Source: JAVBJV01 sp031546815 (GTDB lineage Bacteria > Pseudomonadota > Alphaproteobacteria > Acetobacterales > Acetobacteraceae). Taken from it: a stretch of 37,124 bases of DNA. Made by a program: the position numbers and the translations under genes. Positions 1 through 8,810 of the stretch are shown piece after piece. The notes under the pieces are model-generated. The model saw only the letters and a program-made list of their open reading frames with translations. It did no database searches and was not told the DNA's origin. The stretch is from positions 1-37,124 of the forward strand of contig JAVBJV010000058.1 in the NCBI GenBank assembly GCA_031546815.1. The letters run 5' to 3'. Each line of letters opens with the position of its first letter. Positions within the stretch are counted from its first letter, which is position 1.

Positions 1-662
1 TCGGGTTCGATGTCCTTCACGGTGAAGAACTGCGCCATCTGTGTGCGAATGGTCCACGGCATGCCGCCGGGCTGGCGCATCGCCAGTGCGCTGGGGTCGC
101 CGTTCATCGGCAGCGTGGTCAGCAGACCGACAACCGCGCGCTGCGGGTTCGACAGTTCATAGACCAGTCGTGTGAGGTCGTATTCCAGAAACCGTTCACG
201 GTCCGGCTGGAAGAACGGGATGATGCGTTCATCGTCCAACAGGTTGGTGCCCGCCAGACCGAAGAACGCCTGCTCGCCCGACTGGTCGATCGGCGCGCCC
301 TGCAGGCCATAGGCCGTGGCGCGGTCTTCGGTGTCGGTGAAGGGTTCGGGATCGTGGAACTCCAGCCGGATCTTGCCGCCCGAAGCGGCCGCATATTCCA
401 GCAGCGTTTCGCGCACGCGGTCCGCATATGTGCCGAACATCGGCACGGCGGTGCCCAGTGCGCGCGAATAGAACAGCCGCAGCGTGATGGGTTCGCGCAG
501 ACGGGCCAGCACCTGCCGCGTGCCATCCGACAGCGTGTAGAGACGCTGCTGCGTCAGGTCGATCTGCGTATGGGCGAGGCGTGTATCGACCGCCATGTTG
601 ATGCCCACCAGCGCTGCCAGCAGGGCCAGAACGGCAAGGGCGGATTTCAGGAAACGTGTCAT
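1..662 (-). CDS. GldG-like ABC transporter auxiliary protein (partial, 3' end outside window)
   Basis: Reading the minus strand from the ATG at 660-662 gives an open frame of 220 codons that leaves the window without a stop. It begins MTRFLKSALAVLALLAALVG, a single N-terminal membrane helix, followed by QIDLTQQRLYTLSDGTRQVL and then LREPITLRLFYSR. This pattern (membrane anchor, 'LYTLSDGT', a thioredoxin-like periplasmic fold) is typical of the GldG / ABC_transp_aux family, the soluble partner of Gld-type ABC-2 exporters. A TTGAGGG ribosome site lies just before the start. The ABC permease stop is 10 bases upstream, so this is the third gene of the operon. The substrate is unknown; in gliding bacteria the family supports motility, but in Proteobacteria it is common and uncharacterised. 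The family call is from motif recall. Confidence 0.8.
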   Translation of the reverse strand, partial: MTRFLKSALAVLALLAALVGINMAVDTRLAHTQIDLTQQRLYTLSDGTRQVLARLREPITLRLFYSRALGTAVPMFGTYADRVRETLLEYAAASGGKIRLEFHDPEPFTDTEDRATAYGLQGAPIDQSGEQAFFGLAGTNLLDDERIIPFFQPDRERFLEYDLTRLVYELSNPQRAVVGLLTTLPMNGDPSALAMRQPGGMPWTIRTQMAQFFTVKDIEP

Positions 663-672
663 GACTGTGCCC

Positions 673-1407
673 TCAATCCGCTTTCCGATGGTCGATCACC
701 ACCGTGTTCAGGAACAGGAAGAACACGATGAACGATGCGAAAAACACGATATCGCGCAGGCTGATCACCCCGCGCGTGAACGACATGAAGCGTTCCCCCA
801 CGCTGATCTTGCGCGCGATGTCGCCCAGGATCGGCATGTTGGAGTTCAGGAATTCGGTGATGATCGGCGACGACGCCAGCGAGAACACGAAGCATCCCGC
901 AATCCCCAGCACGAACGCGATCACCTGATTCTTGGTCACTGCCGACATGGTGGCGCCGATCGACAGATACGCCCCCGCCACCAGAAACGCGCCGACATAG
1001 CCCGCGCCGATCACCCCGTTATCGGGGTTGCCCAGCAGATTGACCGTGACCCAGAACGTGAAGGTCAGGCACAGCGCAATGCCGCAGAACACCCACGCGG
1101 CAAGGAACTTCCCGACCACCGCTTCACCCAGCCGGATCGGCAGTGTCAGCAGTAGTTCCACCGTGCCCAAGCGGCGTTCTTCCGCCCACAGACGCATGGT
1201 GATGGCGGGCACCAGCAGCATGAACACCCAGGGCAGGAAGGTGAAGAACGGTTGCAGATCGGCCTGTCCTCGGCTGAAAAAATTACCGACGCTGAATGTC
1301 AGCGCGCCCTGCAACGCCAGAAAGATCACCAGAAACACATAAGCGACCGGCGTTGAAAAATACGCAGCCAGTTCGCGCCGCATGATGCTGAAAATTGCGC
1401 CGATCAT
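673..1407 (-). CDS. ABC-2 type transporter permease (GldF-like)
   Basis: This 244-residue inner-membrane protein starts MIGAIFSIMRRELAAYFSTP, the usual opening of GldF/NosY-type ABC-2 permeases (short cytoplasmic RRE helix, then 'YFSTPVAYVF'). Roughly six hydrophobic segments follow, including one at about residues 50-65 and a C-terminal pair ending VIDHRKAD. The segment 'RLWAEERRLGTVELLLTLP' between the second and third helices is highly typical of this family. Its ATG overlaps the stop of the upstream ATPase gene as ATGA (1404-1407), which shows translational coupling, and the GldG-like gene follows after 10 bases. With those two it should form a complete exporter: ATPase, permease, auxiliary periplasmic protein. 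The substrate cannot be told from sequence. Confidence 0.9.
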   Translation of the reverse strand: MIGAIFSIMRRELAAYFSTPVAYVFLVIFLALQGALTFSVGNFFSRGQADLQPFFTFLPWVFMLLVPAITMRLWAEERRLGTVELLLTLPIRLGEAVVGKFLAAWVFCGIALCLTFTFWVTVNLLGNPDNGVIGAGYVGAFLVAGAYLSIGATMSAVTKNQVIAFVLGIAGCFVFSLASSPIITEFLNSNMPILGDIARKISVGERFMSFTRGVISLRDIVFFASFIVFFLFLNTVVIDHRKAD

Positions 1408-2135
1408 GCGGCATCTCCCACGTGGGCCGGTTGCGTGATCTGGCGGAACACATCATCCAGACGATGGCTCGGGTGAAGCCGGGTGAGATTGGCCGGTGTA
1501 TCGTCCGCCACGATCTTCCCGTTCGCGATGATGATCGCGCGCGAGCAGACGGTTTCCACTTCTTCCAGAATATGGGTGGAAATGATGATGGCTTTATCGG
1601 GTGCCATCTGCCGGATCAGGCTGCGGACTTCGTGCTTCTGGTTGGGGTCCAGCCCGTCGGTTGGCTCGTCGAGGATCAGCACCGGCGGATTATGCAACAG
1701 CGCCTGCGCCAGTCCGACGCGGCGCTTGAAACCCTTGGAGAGAGTCTCGATCGGTTGCAGACGCACGCCCGCAAGCTGCGTCATCTCGATCGCCCGATCC
1801 ACCTCGCGCCGCCCCATGCCGCGAATGCGTGCGCAGAAACCCAGGAACCCGGTGACGCTCATTTCCGGATAGGTGGGCGCGCCTTCGGGCAGGAAGCCGA
1901 TATTGCACTTGGCTTCGACTGCATTGTTCAGAATGTCGTGGCCGCGGATGCGGGCGGTGCCCGATGTCGGCGCGACGAACCCGGCCAGCATGCGCATGGT
2001 GGTGGACTTGCCCGCGCCGTTGGGGCCCAGAAAGCCCAGAACCTCGCCCCGGCGCACCTGAAACGACACGTCGTCCACGGCGATGAAGCGGCCGAACTTC
2101 TTGGTCAAATGTTCGATATCGATCAGGATATCCAT
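1404..2135 (-). CDS. ABC transporter ATP-binding protein (GldA/CcmA-type)
   Basis: This 243-residue ATPase energises the ABC-2 permease encoded next. Walker A is GPNGAGKST at residues 37-45, the ABC signature region reads LSKGFKRRVGLAQ, Walker B is VLILDEPTDGLDP, and the H-loop is 'STHILEE'. I chose the ATG at 2135 (MDILIDIEHLTKKFG) because the fold begins there and a GGAG lies about a dozen bases upstream. The open frame continues upstream to 2198, but those residues look like untranslated DNA. The 3' end overlaps the permease start by 4 bases. The family is usually 230-310 residues, so this one is compact and lacks a long C-terminal extension. Confidence 0.93.
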   Translation of the reverse strand: MDILIDIEHLTKKFGRFIAVDDVSFQVRRGEVLGFLGPNGAGKSTTMRMLAGFVAPTSGTARIRGHDILNNAVEAKCNIGFLPEGAPTYPEMSVTGFLGFCARIRGMGRREVDRAIEMTQLAGVRLQPIETLSKGFKRRVGLAQALLHNPPVLILDEPTDGLDPNQKHEVRSLIRQMAPDKAIIISTHILEEVETVCSRAIIIANGKIVADDTPANLTRLHPSHRLDDVFRQITQPAHVGDAA

Positions 2136-2198
2136 GCTCGAAATGCTCCGATGATCCGGTCTGGAGGCTGCATACATTACCCGTCGTGTGGCTGCCAA

Positions 2199-4265
2199 TC
2201 AGCCGGAACGCAGAGTTTCGAACGCGGTGTCGCGGTCGAACAGACGCAGCAGTGTGCGCACGGCCTGCCCGCGTGGGGTGGTCAGGTCGGGGTCTTTTTC
2301 TAGCAGCAGGCGCGCGTCCTTGGCAGCCATGTGCAGAAGATCGGCATCGTCCACTGGGTCGGCCAGGCGGAAGCCGGGCATGCCGGACTGACGCGTGCCC
2401 AGCAGTTCGCCGCCGCCGCGCAGACGGAAATCCTCGTCGGCGATGACGAACCCGTCCTCGGTGTCGCGCAGGATCATCAGGCGGCTGCGGGCGGTATCTG
2501 TCAGGCCATCGGTATAGAGCAGCATGCAGAACGAATGTTCCGTCCCGCGCCCGACGCGGCCGCGCAGCTGGTGCAACTGTGCCAGGCCGAAGCGTTCGGC
2601 GTGTTCCACCACCATGATGGTGGCTTCCGGCACGTCGACGCCCACTTCAACCACCGTGGTGGCGACCAGAATCTTCGTTTTCCCCGCCGCGAAATCCGCC
2701 AGAGCGGCATCGCGCACCTCGGCGTCCTGCTGGCCGTGCGCCAGACCGACCGCATCGCCGAAATGCTGATGCAGGTCGGCAAAGCGTGCCTCGGCGGCGG
2801 CAAGGTCGGATACCTCGCTCTCGGCCACCAGCGGGCAGACCCAGTAGATCCGCGCGCCCTTGTCCAATGCGCGGCGCAGTGCCTCGATCACGTCGGGCAG
2901 GGTGGACAGCGAATGCAGCGTGGTGCGGATCGGCTGGCGGCCTGCGGGTTTGCCGGTCAGGCGGCTGACCTCCATCTCGCCCCATTGGGTGAGCAGCAGC
3001 GTGCGCGGAATGGGGGTGGCGGTCATCACCAGCACGTCGGTGTGCGTGCCCTTGGCCCCCATCAGCACGCGCTGATGTACGCCGAAACGGTGCTGTTCAT
3101 CAATCACCGCCAGCGCCAGGTTCTTGTATTCCACGCTCTCCTGAAACAGCGCGTGGGTGCCGACCACGATGGGCAATGTGCCATCGGCCAGACTGCGCAG
3201 CACACGCTCGCGCTGCTTGCCCTTTACCGAGCCAGTCAACAGTCCGACCGGCACCGGCGACAGTTTCGACAATGTGCGATGGTGTTGCTTGGCGAGCACC
3301 TCGGTCGGTGCCATCAGCGCGCCTTGCAGGCCGTTTTCCGCCGCGCGCAGCAGCGCCATCAGCGCCACCAGAGTCTTCCCCGACCCGACATCGCCCTGCA
3401 ACAGACGCAGCATGCGGGTTGGTGCGCCGAGGTCGGTGTCGATCTCGGCGATCACCTGTTTCTGGCTGGGGGTAAGCTCGTGCCCGAAACGACGCATCGC
3501 CTCGGCACGGTGCTTGCCATCGCCGCCCAGTGCGCGCCCGCGACGGATGCGCACCCGCTGGCGCAGTTTTCCCAATGCTACCTGACCGGCGAATAACTCG
3601 TCATAGGCCAACCGGCGGCGGGGGGCTTTGCGGGGGATTTCCTGTGGCTGCTGCACGGCGCGCAGCGCGGTGGCGAAACTGGCCCAGCCCTCGCGCTTCA
3701 GCAGGTGTTCGTCCAGCCACTCGGGGAAGTCGGGCAGGGCGCGCAAGGCCTGCTCCATCACCCGCAACACGTGCCGCCCGACCACGCCCGCTGTCAGCGG
3801 CCAGACCGGTTCGATCTGCGGCATCGGTTCAGCCGGGAAGACCCAGTCCGGGTTGGTCATCTGCAACCGGCCGTCGAATTTGTTCACCTTGCCGCTGACG
3901 GTGATCTGCGTGTTGGGCCGATACGGGGCCAGCTGCCATGGGCGCGGGTTAAACAGCACGATTTCCAGCGATCCGGTCTCGTCCGTGCAGCGGGCGCGCC
4001 ACGGGCCGCGGCGCACGGCGTCCGACACATGCACGACCTCGACCTCGATGGTGGCGACGCTGCCCGCCACGGCGTCGCGGATGCGGACCAGCTTGCTGCG
4101 ATCGATATAGGACTCCGGCATATGCAGCAGCAGGTCGAGCAACCGGTCACCGCCAACCAGCCGCACGACGTTTTTCAGCACGTCGGGCTTGGGTTTCGGC
4201 AGGGCGGTAATCGGGGCGCGCAGGGGGCGGAGGAGAGAATCGTCTGACACGGGCTGACACTTCAA
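2199..4265 (-). CDS. recG: ATP-dependent DNA helicase RecG
   Basis: RecG is a superfamily 2 helicase that remodels stalled replication forks and Holliday junctions. The 688-residue protein matches the E. coli length (693). It has an N-terminal wedge/OB region (about 55-150, including 'SDAVRRGPWRARCTDETGSLEIVLFN'), Walker A GDVGSGKT at 291-298, motif II DEQH at 389-392, 'TATPIPRT' as motif III, and the C-terminal 'QLHQLRGRVGRG' motif VI. The start is uncertain: the frame opens with TTG at 4265, and a GTG five codons later (4250) is an equal candidate, since neither has a clear ribosome site. The gene diverges from sdhE with only about 45 bases between them, so the promoters must overlap or be very short. 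Confidence 0.97.
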   Translation of the reverse strand: MKCQPVSDDSLLRPLRAPITALPKPKPDVLKNVVRLVGGDRLLDLLLHMPESYIDRSKLVRIRDAVAGSVATIEVEVVHVSDAVRRGPWRARCTDETGSLEIVLFNPRPWQLAPYRPNTQITVSGKVNKFDGRLQMTNPDWVFPAEPMPQIEPVWPLTAGVVGRHVLRVMEQALRALPDFPEWLDEHLLKREGWASFATALRAVQQPQEIPRKAPRRRLAYDELFAGQVALGKLRQRVRIRRGRALGGDGKHRAEAMRRFGHELTPSQKQVIAEIDTDLGAPTRMLRLLQGDVGSGKTLVALMALLRAAENGLQGALMAPTEVLAKQHHRTLSKLSPVPVGLLTGSVKGKQRERVLRSLADGTLPIVVGTHALFQESVEYKNLALAVIDEQHRFGVHQRVLMGAKGTHTDVLVMTATPIPRTLLLTQWGEMEVSRLTGKPAGRQPIRTTLHSLSTLPDVIEALRRALDKGARIYWVCPLVAESEVSDLAAAEARFADLHQHFGDAVGLAHGQQDAEVRDAALADFAAGKTKILVATTVVEVGVDVPEATIMVVEHAERFGLAQLHQLRGRVGRGTEHSFCMLLYTDGLTDTARSRLMILRDTEDGFVIADEDFRLRGGGELLGTRQSGMPGFRLADPVDDADLLHMAAKDARLLLEKDPDLTTPRGQAVRTLLRLFDRDTAFETLRSG

Positions 4266-4310
4266 GAGCTAGGAGTTAGAACGTTTCCGACTTTCAAGGA
4301 TGTATGTCCA

Positions 4311-4586
4311 GTGACGGAACAGCTCGACCCTCGCCGCCGCCGTATTATCTTCCGTGCCACGCACCGGGGGACGCATGAAAACGACATCCTGATCGGCGGC
4401 TTCGTGAAGCCCCGCATCGCCGCGATGACCGATGCCGAGCTGGACGCGCTGGAAGCCCTGATGGAGCATCCGGATGCCGAGCTGGCCGACTGGCTGACCG
4501 GCCGCCTTGCCCCGCCACCCGAGGCCGATACCCCGATGTTTCGTGCCATCCGGGCCGTAGCGGAGCAAACGGGAACCCGCCGATGA
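4311..4586 (+). CDS. sdhE: FAD assembly factor SdhE (succinate dehydrogenase flavinylation, DUF339)
   Basis: This 91-residue cytoplasmic protein belongs to the SdhE/Sdh5/YgfY family, which promotes covalent FAD attachment to SdhA. The diagnostic RGxxE signature is present as RGTHE (residues 19-23), followed by the usual 'DILIGGFV' helix and an acidic 'MTDAELDALEALM' segment, then 'DAELADWLTGR'. The start is GTG at 4311, supported by AAGGA at 4296-4300, ten bases upstream; an ATG at 4300 is out of frame. The stop overlaps the mfd start as ATGA, so the two are translationally coupled. The recG / sdhE / mfd arrangement recurs in alphaproteobacteria, although no functional link with the helicases is known to me. 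Confidence 0.93.
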   Translation: MTEQLDPRRRRIIFRATHRGTHENDILIGGFVKPRIAAMTDAELDALEALMEHPDAELADWLTGRLAPPPEADTPMFRAIRAVAEQTGTRR

Positions 4587-7500
4587 TCCGAGTGCACGGC
4601 GCGCCCGAAGGGTTCGACGCTGCGCTGATCGCCCGCCGCCGGACGGAATATCCAGGCCCCGTGCTGCATGTCTGCCGCGACGATGCCCGTCTGGCCCGCA
4701 TGGCCGAGGCGCTGAATTTCTTCGCGCCCGAGATTGAGGTCATCTGCATCCCGGCCTGGGACTGCCTGCCGTATGACCGCGTTTCCCCCAATATGGAGAT
4801 CGTGGCCGAACGCATTTCCGGCCTGACGAAACTGCTGGAAGCGGGCAGCAAGCCGCGCGTGGTGCTGACCACGGTGAACGGTCTGGCGCAGCGCATGCCG
4901 CCGCGCAGCGCGTTTGCCGACACGTTTTTCCGCCTGCGCGTGGGCGGGCAGGTGGATCAGGAGGCGCTGATCCGTTTCCTGGAGGCCAACGGCTATGGCC
5001 GCGCCGGTACCGTGATGGAGCCGGGTGAATACGCGGTGCGCGGCGGGATCATCGACCTGTTCCCTTCGGGGCAGGACGCGCCGGTGCGGTTGGACCTGTT
5101 CGGCGACACGCTGGAAACGCTGCGGACGTTCGACCCATCGAGCCAGCGCAGCGGCGATGCGGTGGCGGAACTCAACCTGCTGCCGATGAACGAGGTATTC
5201 CTCGATCAGGCGAGCATCACGCGCTTCCGTTCACGCTGGCGCGAGTTGTTCGGTGCGAAGGCGGCGGAAGACCCGATCTATGTCTCGATCAGCGACGGGC
5301 GGCGTTATCCCGGCATGGAGCACTGGATCGCGCTGTTCCACCCGGCGATGGAAACGCTGCTCGACTGGATGCCGGGTGCGTCGGTCAGCCTCGACCATCA
5401 GGCGGAAGAGGCGCTGACCTCGCGGCTGGAAATGATTGCCGATCACTACAATGCGCGCCTGGCCCCGGTGCGCGAGGGCGAGGTGCCGTATCGCGCTGCG
5501 CCGCCGGAATTGCTGTATCTCGACCGCGCCAGCTGGGACACGATGCTGGCGGGCGGGCCGCTGTTCAGCTTCACGCCGTTTGCACTGGCCGATGGCGCGG
5601 AAGGCGTCGAGGCACTGGGCCGTCCGGGGCGGTTATTCGCCGAAGGGCGCGCCAATACCAGCGTCAACGTATTTGACGATCTGAAGGAATATTTCGGCCG
5701 TCTGCGCGACCGCAAGGAACGCCTGCTGCTGGCCGCCTGGACGCGCGGTTCGCGCGAACGTCTGGCCAATCTGCTGCGTGAACACGGGTTCGACAAGGTT
5801 GTGCAGGTCGATACCTGGTCCGAACTCGGCGGGGTGACCGGCGATACGGTGGCGCTGACGGTGCTGGGGCTGGAACGCGGCTTTTCCGGCCCGCTGGACA
5901 AAGGCCCGCGCGGCAACTGGGTGTTCGTGGCGGAACAGGATCTGCTGGGCGAACGCATCTCGCGCCCGCCGCGCCGGCGCAAGCGCGCGGACCAGTTTAT
6001 TGCCGAGGCAACAGAGATTGCCGAGGGCGATCTGGTCGTGCATCAGGATCACGGGATCGGCCGGTACGACGGGCTGATCGCGCTGGAGGTGAACGGCGCG
6101 CCGCACGACTGTCTGCGCATTCTGTACGACGGTAACGACAAGCTGTTCCTGCCGGTCGAGAACATCGAAATGCTCTCGCGCTTCGGCAGCGAGACGGCGG
6201 GCGTGGCGCTCGACAAGCTGGGCGGTGTTTCGTGGCAGGCGCGCAAGGCGAAGATGAAGACGCGCATCCGCGACATGGCGGCGGAGCTGATCCGCATTGC
6301 CGCCGAACGTAGGATGCGCGAAGCCGATGCGATTGTGCCGCCCGAAGGCGCGTGGGACGAATTCTGCGCCCGTTTCCCGTTCGCCGAAACGGAAGACCAG
6401 GCGCGCGCCATTGCCGATGTGGTGGAAGACCTCTCATCTGGCCGCCCGATGGACCGGCTGATCTGCGGCGATGTGGGCTTCGGCAAGACCGAGGTTGCGT
6501 TGCGCGCTGCGTTCATCACCGCGATGTCGGGCACGCAGGTGGCGGTGGTGGTGCCGACCACGCTGCTGGCGCGCCAGCATTTCCGCACGTTCACGGCGCG
6601 GTTCAAAGGGCTGCCAGTGCACATCGCGCAGCTCTCGCGCATGGTGACGGCGAAGGACGCGGCGCAGGTGAAGGCCGGGCTGAAGGATGGCTCGGTCAAC
6701 ATCGTGGTTGGCACGCACGCGCTGCTGGCCAAGGCGATAGAGTTCGCCGATCTCGGTCTGCTGATCGTCAATGAAGAACAGCATTTCGGCGTCGCGCACA
6801 AGGAGCGGCTGAAGCAGATCAAGGCCGATGTGCATGTGCTGACGCTCTCGGCCACGCCCATTCCGCGCACGTTGCAGCTCTCGCTGACGGGGGTGCGCGA
6901 GATGAGTCTGATTGCTACGCCACCGGTGGATCGTCTGGCGGTGCGCACCTTCATCATGCCGTTCGATTCCGTGGTGGTGCGCGAGGCGATCCAGCGCGAA
7001 CGCTTCCGTGGCGGGCAGATATTCTGCGTGGTGCCGCGTCTGGAAGACATGGGCAAGATGATCGAACGTCTGGCCGATATCGTGCCAGATGCACGCATCG
7101 CGCAAGCACATGGCCGTCTGACGCCGACCGAGCTTGAACGCGTGATGACCGAGTTCAGCGACGGCAAATACGACATCCTGCTATCCACCAACATCGTGGA
7201 AAGCGGTCTGGATATGCCCGCGGTGAACACGTTGATCATCCATCGTGCCGACATGTTCGGGCTGGGGCAGTTGTATCAGCTGCGCGGGCGCGTGGGGCGC
7301 GGGAAGTTGCGCGGCTATGCGTATCTCACCTGGCCGCAGACGCATCGTCTGGCGGCGACCGCGCAGCGGCGGCTGGAAGTGATGCAGACGCTCGACCAGT
7401 TGGGCGCGGGCTTCACGCTGGCCTCGCATGATCTGGATATTCGCGGTGCGGGCAACCTGCTGGGCGACGAACAGTCGGGCCATATCCGTGAGGTTGGGAT

Positions 7501-8029
7501 CGAGCTGTATCAGCAGATGCTGGAAGACGCGGTGGCCGAACTGCACGCGCGCGAAGGCAAGAAGCGACTGGAAGAACGCGACTGGACGCCAAACATCTCA
7601 CTCGGCCTGCCGGTGCTGATCCCCGAGACCTATGTGCACGACCTGCCGGTGCGTCTGGGCCTGTATCGTCGCGTCGGCGCGCTGACATCGGACGCTGAGG
7701 GCGACGCAATGGCGGCGGAACTGATCGACCGCTTCGGCCCGATGCCCGAGGAGGTCGAGAACCTGCTCAGCGTGGTGGCATTGAAACGCGCCTGTCGCAG
7801 TGCAGGGGTCGAGAAGATCGACGCCGGCCCCAAAGGCATGGTGCTGAGTTTCCGCAGCAACAACTTCGCCAATCCCGGCGGGCTGATAGCGTGGCTGGCA
7901 ACGCAGAGCGGTCTGGTGCGTCTGCGCCCCGATCACAAGCTGGTGATTACCCGCGACATGACGGTGGCGACGCGCGTGCGGGTGGCGCGGGATGTGCTGG
8001 ATAATCTGGTTAGACTTGCGGCCGGCTAA
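4583..8029 (+). CDS. mfd: transcription-repair coupling factor Mfd
   Basis: Mfd pushes stalled RNA polymerase off DNA lesions and recruits UvrA. The 1148-residue protein (E. coli 1148) has the UvrB-homology region in its first ~340 residues, the CarD-like RNA-polymerase-interacting domain starting near residue 480 ('EGDLVVHQDHGIGRYDGL'), and a RecG-like translocase. The translocase has Walker A GDVGFGKT at 629-636, motif II as NEEQHFGV (Asn replaces the usual Asp, with the Glu retained), 'SATPIPRTL', and 'QLYQLRGRVGRG'. The C-terminal TRCF domain contains 'MPEEVENLL'. The ATG lies inside the sdhE stop (ATGA). The 3' end overlaps the convergent DsbA-family gene by 4 bases. Confidence 0.97.
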   Translation: MIRVHGAPEGFDAALIARRRTEYPGPVLHVCRDDARLARMAEALNFFAPEIEVICIPAWDCLPYDRVSPNMEIVAERISGLTKLLEAGSKPRVVLTTVNGLAQRMPPRSAFADTFFRLRVGGQVDQEALIRFLEANGYGRAGTVMEPGEYAVRGGIIDLFPSGQDAPVRLDLFGDTLETLRTFDPSSQRSGDAVAELNLLPMNEVFLDQASITRFRSRWRELFGAKAAEDPIYVSISDGRRYPGMEHWIALFHPAMETLLDWMPGASVSLDHQAEEALTSRLEMIADHYNARLAPVREGEVPYRAAPPELLYLDRASWDTMLAGGPLFSFTPFALADGAEGVEALGRPGRLFAEGRANTSVNVFDDLKEYFGRLRDRKERLLLAAWTRGSRERLANLLREHGFDKVVQVDTWSELGGVTGDTVALTVLGLERGFSGPLDKGPRGNWVFVAEQDLLGERISRPPRRRKRADQFIAEATEIAEGDLVVHQDHGIGRYDGLIALEVNGAPHDCLRILYDGNDKLFLPVENIEMLSRFGSETAGVALDKLGGVSWQARKAKMKTRIRDMAAELIRIAAERRMREADAIVPPEGAWDEFCARFPFAETEDQARAIADVVEDLSSGRPMDRLICGDVGFGKTEVALRAAFITAMSGTQVAVVVPTTLLARQHFRTFTARFKGLPVHIAQLSRMVTAKDAAQVKAGLKDGSVNIVVGTHALLAKAIEFADLGLLIVNEEQHFGVAHKERLKQIKADVHVLTLSATPIPRTLQLSLTGVREMSLIATPPVDRLAVRTFIMPFDSVVVREAIQRERFRGGQIFCVVPRLEDMGKMIERLADIVPDARIAQAHGRLTPTELERVMTEFSDGKYDILLSTNIVESGLDMPAVNTLIIHRADMFGLGQLYQLRGRVGRGKLRGYAYLTWPQTHRLAATAQRRLEVMQTLDQLGAGFTLASHDLDIRGAGNLLGDEQSGHIREVGIELYQQMLEDAVAELHAREGKKRLEERDWTPNISLGLPVLIPETYVHDLPVRLGLYRRVGALTSDAEGDAMAAELIDRFGPMPEEVENLLSVVALKRACRSAGVEKIDAGPKGMVLSFRSNNFANPGGLIAWLATQSGLVRLRPDHKLVITRDMTVATRVRVARDVLDNLVRLAAG

Positions 8030-8697
8030 CCCCGCTCGTTCGCCTCGGCGATCACGATGTCCAACACGCGGTTGATGACGATCTGGTCCTGTGCGCCCGC
8101 AATGGCGTGCTGGCCGTTGATGATGAAGCACGGCACACCGGTGATCCCGCGCCGGTACGCGCCCAGATTGGCGGACAGCACGGCATGCTCGCCCTCGTCG
8201 CTTTGCAGCAGGGCGAGGGTGGTGGCGACATCAAGCCCGCATTCCCCGGCGATATCGGCCAGAATGTTCAGATCGCCGATGTTGCGGCCATCGGTGAAAT
8301 AGGCCGAGAAAATCCGCGCCGTAACATCGGTCGCCAGATCGAACCGCGCCGCGAACTGCACCAACCGGTGCGCATCCAGCGATGATGGCATGTGGCGGAT
8401 ACGGTCGAACCGGAAGGGAATGCCCTCCTGCTGCCCGGCTTCGGTGATCGAGGCGTAGAGCCGTTCGGCCCGTTCCTCGCTGCCGAATTTTCGGATGATG
8501 TAATCGCTGCGCCGCATCCCGGCGCGCGGCATGTCCGGGTTGAGTAGAAATGGCCGCCAGATCAGCTCGACCGGCAGGTCGTCGCGTTGGCGCAGCACCT
8601 GTTGCAGGCGGCTGGTCCCCAGAAAACACCATGGGCAGACAAGGTCGTAGACGATCTCGATCCGCGTGGTGGAGTGTGCAGGTGCGAGAATATTCAC
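8026..8697 (-). CDS. DsbA-family oxidoreductase (FrnE-like)
   Basis: This 223-residue thioredoxin-fold protein has no signal peptide, so it is probably cytoplasmic like FrnE and the 2-hydroxychromene-2-carboxylate isomerase relatives. The active site is CPWC at residues 21-24 in 'VYDLVCPWCFLG', and the cis-proline loop reads 'GVPCFIING' near residue 190. The middle is helical ('RIRHMPSSLDAHRLVQFAAR'), as in this family. The start is GTG at 8697, directly preceded by a run of five G; there is no cleaner start nearby, so the N-terminus is tentative. Members are thiol-disulfide oxidoreductases, some linked to oxidative stress. The gene is tail-to-tail with mfd and divergent from the amidohydrolase. 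The substrate is unknown. Confidence 0.88.
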   Translation of the reverse strand: MNILAPAHSTTRIEIVYDLVCPWCFLGTSRLQQVLRQRDDLPVELIWRPFLLNPDMPRAGMRRSDYIIRKFGSEERAERLYASITEAGQQEGIPFRFDRIRHMPSSLDAHRLVQFAARFDLATDVTARIFSAYFTDGRNIGDLNILADIAGECGLDVATTLALLQSDEGEHAVLSANLGAYRRGITGVPCFIINGQHAIAGAQDQIVINRVLDIVIAEANERG

Positions 8698-8810
8698 CCC
8701 CCAAGTCTAGGCCGGGTTTTTCCAAAGCGCCACCCGAACCGGCGGCTTGACGGGCCGCATCCGGGCTGGTGCTATGCGCCATAACAAAAATGACACGGGG
8801 GAGTGCAACC
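8698..8810. other. divergent intergenic region, DsbA-family gene / amidohydrolase
   Basis: These 113 bases separate two divergent genes and must hold both promoters. The only clear element is GGGGGAG just before the amidohydrolase ATG, a good ribosome site. I saw no convincing -35/-10 pair, inverted repeat or hairpin. Confidence 0.5.

Noticed and set aside
2331..3596. Plus-strand open frame opposite recG
   Set aside because: Antisense to the conserved helicase motifs of recG; no domain and an unlikely composition.
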